Assembly: GCA_910586365.1 (NCBI GenBank)
Contig: CAJUGP010000012.1
Coordinates: 20,723-34,871 of the forward strand
Source: an uncultured Christensenella sp.
GTDB taxonomy: Bacteria; Bacillota; Clostridia; Christensenellales; Borkfalkiaceae
Reading direction: 5' to 3'
Length of the DNA: 14,149 nucleotides
Shown here: in pieces, positions 12,476-14,149 of the stretch
Layout: the number at the start of each line of letters is the position of its first letter
Numbering within the stretch: position 1 is the first letter of the stretch
The notes under the pieces: model-generated
What the model was told of the DNA's origin: nothing
The model's input: the letters and a program-made list of their open reading frames with translations, nothing else
Database searches by the model: none
Position numbers and translations under genes: made by a program

Positions 12476-12504
12476 GTTTTCAAACCGTTTCCCGCACGCA
12501 AAAT

Positions 12505-12567
12505 CTACCGTATGCCGTCGGCTACGGGGTACATGGCGGACATGGGTTTACCGTTCTGCGTGTTCAT
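12505..12567 (-). CDS. 20-codon leader ORF upstream of the GNAT gene
   Basis: An ATG at 12567 opens a short frame of 20 codons, MNTQNGKPMSAMYPVADGIR, ended by TAG (12507-12505). The promoter's -10 box ends six bases before the ATG, so the predicted transcript starts at or next to the ATG and there is no room for a ribosome binding site. The last codons lie in a potential hairpin (CCGT-A-GCC / GGC-AT-ACGG). About 30 nt after the stop comes the terminator stem. This is the layout of a leader peptide that controls attenuation. I do not recognise the peptide. Being so short, its translation is a prediction from context. Confidence 0.55.
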   Translation of the reverse strand: MNTQNGKPMSAMYPVADGIR

Positions 12568-12573
12568 GCCGCT

Positions 12574-12603
12574 ATTTTATCATACCCGAAAGACGTTTGT
12601 CAA
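12574..12603 (-). promoter_or_regulatory. Sigma-A promoter of the GNAT leader transcript
   Basis: On the minus strand TTGACA (12603-12598), 18-bp spacer, TAAAAT (12579-12574), with TGA directly before the -10 (extended -10). The predicted leader is about 130 nt up to the GNAT ATG. It is divergent from and close to the spmA promoter. Confidence 0.75.
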
Positions 12604-12613
12604 CAACTTCAAC

Positions 12614-12642
12614 TCATATTCCGCGCGGACAACTCATAAAAA
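12614..12642 (+). promoter_or_regulatory. Possible sigma-E promoter of spmA
   Basis: TCATATT (12614-12620), 14-bp spacer, CATAAAAA (12635-12642). Compared with the mother-cell sigma-E consensus as I recall it (KMATATT, about 14 bp, CATACAHT), the -35 is a full match and the -10 matches at six of eight bases. No convincing sigma-A promoter is seen here. spmA-spmB is a sigma-E operon in Bacillus. The box ends five bases before the ATG. Confidence 0.5.
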
Positions 12643-12647
12643 AGAAT

Positions 12648-13199
12648 ATGAACTCTATCTTTGCCGCCGTCTTTTTGCTCGCGGGCGGCGTGTTTTTAAT
12701 CTGCGATCCCGAAGGCTTCCTTGCCGCCATGCTCGCGGGCGGACAGAAAGCCGCCGCCCTCTCGCTTTCGCTGCTTGCGATCTACTGCGTTTGGCTGGGT
12801 TTTTTCAACGTATTGCAGGACAGCGGACTTTCGCGCAAGCTCTCCGCCGCCGTCTTTCCGCTCGCGCGCAAAATCTTCCGCTCGGACGATAAAGAGGCGG
12901 TGTATCTTGCAAGCTGCAATCTTTCCGCCAACTTTTTGGGACTTCCCGGAGCGCCCACGCCGCTCGGCATACAAGCCTGCAAAAAATTCTGCGAACAAAA
13001 AAACGCGTATGCTTCCGACATGCTCTTCGTGCTTAACGCCACGAGCTTGCAGCTGCTGCCCACGACCGTGATCGCGCTGCGCCTTGCGGCAGGCTCGTCC
13101 GCCCCCGCCGATATCTTTCTGCCCACCCTGCTCGCTACGCTGTGCTCAACCGTCGTCGGCGCGCTGCTCGTCTCTCTTACAAGGAAACGCCGCCGATGA
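12648..13199 (+). CDS. spmA: Spore maturation protein A (183 aa)
   Basis: An integral membrane protein of the nucleoside-recognition (Gate) family required, with SpmB, for dehydration of the spore core. Hydrophobic segments lie at about 3-18, 32-50, 126-145 and 155-175. The conserved central block is SCNLSANFLGLPGAPTPLGIQACKKF (about 87-112), corresponding to the GNAATPLG region of the family, and LNATSLQLLPTTVIALR matches its downstream conserved helix. The ATG at 12648 begins exactly where family sequence begins (MNSIFAAVFLLAGG). There is no Shine-Dalgarno; translation may be leaderless from the sigma-E-like promoter. Its stop overlaps the spmB start (ATGA). It marks the organism as endospore-forming or from such a lineage. 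Confidence 0.93.
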   Translation: MNSIFAAVFLLAGGVFLICDPEGFLAAMLAGGQKAAALSLSLLAIYCVWLGFFNVLQDSGLSRKLSAAVFPLARKIFRSDDKEAVYLASCNLSANFLGLPGAPTPLGIQACKKFCEQKNAYASDMLFVLNATSLQLLPTTVIALRLAAGSSAPADIFLPTLLATLCSTVVGALLVSLTRKRRR

Positions 13200-13708
13200 A
13201 ATATTTATCGCTCGCCGTTCCGCTTTTATTCCTGGCGGTGTTCGTTTACGCACTGATCAAAAAAGTGAAATTGTACGACAGCTTTACGGCGGGGATCAAA
13301 GGCGCGATCCCCCTCGTCGTTTCGCTTTTTCCCTATCTTGCCGCCGTGCTTATTCTTTCCGAGCTCTTCGAGCAAAGCGGACTTTCCGCGCGCATGACGC
13401 AGCTGCTCGCGCCCCTTTGCAAGGGCGTGGGCATACCGCCCGAGCTGAGCAAGCTGCTGCTTCTCAAACCCTTTTCGGGCAGCGGCTCCACCGCGCTCCT
13501 CTCCGAAATTCTCGCGGCGTACGGGGCGGACAGCTTCGTCGGACGGTGCGCCTGCGTCTGCTACGGTTCAAGCGAAACGGTGTTTTACATTTTAGCCGTC
13601 TATTTTGCAGGATCGAAACGCAAAAATTTTATAAAACCCGTGGCAATCGCCCTGTTTGCAAATCTTCTCGGCGCGATCTTGGGGTGTCTGTTTTGCCGTT
13701 TCCTTTGA
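13196..13708 (+). CDS. spmB: Spore maturation protein B (170 aa)
   Basis: Partner of SpmA, an integral membrane Gate-family protein. Hydrophobic stretches are at about 5-21, 37-55 and 150-167. Family blocks seen are YDSFTAGIKGAIPLVVSLFPYLAAVLI (23-49), LLKPFSGSGSTALLSEILAAYGADSFVGR (about 93-121, the RPxSGSGA region) and CYGSSETVFYILAVYFAG (about 125-142, family GSTETTFYVLAVYFG). Length is close to the Bacillus protein. AAGGA ten bases upstream supports ATG 13196, which overlaps the spmA stop by four bases. Together the pair acts in the forespore/mother-cell phase; the transported substrate is not established. No terminator follows directly; the next hairpin is at about 13881-13922. Confidence 0.94.
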   Translation: MKYLSLAVPLLFLAVFVYALIKKVKLYDSFTAGIKGAIPLVVSLFPYLAAVLILSELFEQSGLSARMTQLLAPLCKGVGIPPELSKLLLLKPFSGSGSTALLSEILAAYGADSFVGRCACVCYGSSETVFYILAVYFAGSKRKNFIKPVAIALFANLLGAILGCLFCRFL

Positions 13709-13805
13709 TTCGATCTAAAACGAAAGGAACAATTTGTTCGATTATAACAAGATTTTATGCGAATATATCAAAATAAAACAATATAAAAAACTTTCGACGA
13801 AATAA
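13709..13805. other. AT-rich non-coding stretch after spmB
   Basis: No reading frame with a plausible start and family features is seen. It contains GAACAA-T-TTGTTC (13 bp palindrome around 13728) and several A/T tracts. It leads into a promoter at 13806-13835. Nothing further can be supported. Confidence 0.5.
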
Positions 13806-13835
13806 TTTACAATTCGCAACCGAATGTATTATAAT
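13806..13835 (+). promoter_or_regulatory. Sigma-A promoter without a downstream gene
   Basis: TTTACA (13806-13811), 18-bp spacer, TATAAT (13830-13835). The predicted start is about 13842. The transcript would meet a terminator hairpin within about 80 nt. Confidence 0.65.
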
Positions 13836-13841
13836 AAAGAC

Positions 13842-13925
13842 ACAAACAAAGTTGCTTACACTTTTCCCCCTTATCATATAGGTAATCCCCTCGGAACGCG
13901 AGTTTCGGGGGGATTATCTTTTCTG
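13842..13925 (+). ncRNA. Candidate small RNA of about 80 nt (or attenuated leader)
   Basis: From the predicted start, the RNA has about 40 nt of single-stranded, A/C-rich sequence. It then folds into a strong hairpin, GGTAATCCCC (13881-13890) with GGGGATTATC (13909-13918, one G-U), followed by TTTTCTGTTTG. No start codon with ribosome binding site lies inside. No known RNA family is recognised. The hairpin belongs to a repeat found again at 14058-14149, where no promoter precedes it. Confidence 0.4.
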
Positions 13926-13978
13926 TTTGTTACAAGCAATCTCACCGCCGCAAGGAAGTACGGCGGTTCGGTCGCGCC
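13887..13978. repeat. 92-nt repeat, copy 1, with two hairpins
   Basis: It matches 14058-14149 at 91 of 92 positions (C versus T at 13923). It contains the right part of the terminator hairpin and a second hairpin ACCGCCG/CGGCGGT (13944-13950 with 13961-13967). A minus-strand frame through both copies gives an internally repeated Arg-rich peptide, an artefact of the repeat. Confidence 0.85.
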
Positions 13979-14017
13979 GTTGCACCATTCTATGTGCACC
14001 GGCTCAGTTCGCCCCGC

Positions 14018-14042
14018 GCGCACACGCCGCAGGCGTGTGCGC
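14018..14042. repeat. Perfect 11-bp GC hairpin between the two 92-nt repeats
   Basis: GCGCACACGCC (14018-14028) and GGCGTGTGCGC (14032-14042) pair perfectly around GCA. It lies in the 79-bp spacer between the two repeat copies. No T-run follows, so it is a structured repeat or boundary element rather than a terminator. Confidence 0.65.
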
Positions 14043-14057
14043 AGAATGCGCGGCTCA

Positions 14058-14149
14058 CCCCTCGGAACGCGAGTTTCGGGGGGATTATCTTTTTTGTTTG
14101 TTACAAGCAATCTCACCGCCGCAAGGAAGTACGGCGGTTCGGTCGCGCC
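14058..14149. repeat. 92-nt repeat, copy 2 (ends at window edge)
   Basis: Offset 171 from copy 1. It may continue past the window, since the match runs to the last base. It holds the same two hairpins and TTTTTTGTTTG, so it can also act as an intrinsic terminator, although its outer stem is shorter because the bases before CCCC differ. Confidence 0.85.

Noticed and set aside
13722..13740. LexA (SOS) box at GAAC-AATTT-GTTC
   Set aside because: The Bacillota LexA box needs GAAC-N4-GTTC; the spacer here is five bases and no SOS gene follows.
13874..14116. 80-residue minus-strand frame with an internally repeated RLLVTN-KDNPPETRVPRG segment
   Set aside because: The peptide repeat follows exactly from the 92-nt DNA repeat with its terminator hairpin; no ribosome binding site and Arg-rich composition. 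Treated as repeat DNA.

Overview
The window looks like chromosomal DNA of a spore-forming, single-membrane Bacillota, most likely an uncultured gut-type Clostridia. The evidence is a spmA-spmB spore-maturation pair, the Firmicutes-style metG-tatD-ksgA order, strong AGGAGG-type ribosome binding sites and many sigma-A promoters with near-consensus boxes 17 bp apart. Base composition is moderately GC-rich over housekeeping genes. It is clearly AT-richer over a regulator island at about 300-1570 and in two intergenic stretches, which suggests acquired DNA there. The species cannot be named from the sequence.

Layout. 1-296: repeated hairpins and terminators, no gene. 297-1568: three consecutive small XRE/Cro-type repressor genes (minus strand) divergent from a C-terminally truncated SLOG (YpsA/DUF1273-like) gene, with inverted repeats in the shared promoter region. 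1609-2383: an intact HAD (SAK-type) phosphatase behind a heavily deleted metallophosphoesterase pseudogene. 2444-4200: radC and manA, convergent, their stop codons inside one palindrome. 4254-5307: a SecB-like chaperone gene, then a separate XRE regulator with a 16-bp palindromic operator. 5328-7333: an alpha/beta hydrolase divergent from an SH3-NlpC/P60 lipoprotein. 7372-8187: a PHP phosphoesterase that appears to be transcribed without a 5' leader. 8177-11813: metG-tatD-ksgA (minus strand). 11881-12603: a GNAT acetyltransferase preceded by a 20-codon leader ORF and an intrinsic terminator (probable attenuator). 12648-13708: spmA-spmB. 13709-14149: no gene, but a promoter, a terminator (possible small RNA) and a 92-nt repeat present twice.

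How the parts work together. metG, tatD and ksgA are translation-linked housekeeping genes: tRNA charging, a TatD nuclease, and 16S rRNA dimethylation. spmA and spmB act in spore-core dehydration; the sequence before spmA fits a sigma-E promoter. The most interesting signals are regulatory. Three promoters (PHP gene, GNAT leader ORF, spmA) place the predicted transcript start at, or within a base or two of, an ATG that has no Shine-Dalgarno sequence, so leaderless translation may be common in this organism. The GNAT leader ORF plus terminator looks like ribosome-controlled attenuation. The triple-XRE/SLOG locus looks like a degraded mobile or conflict-related module. No tRNA, rRNA, CRISPR array or transposase gene was found.
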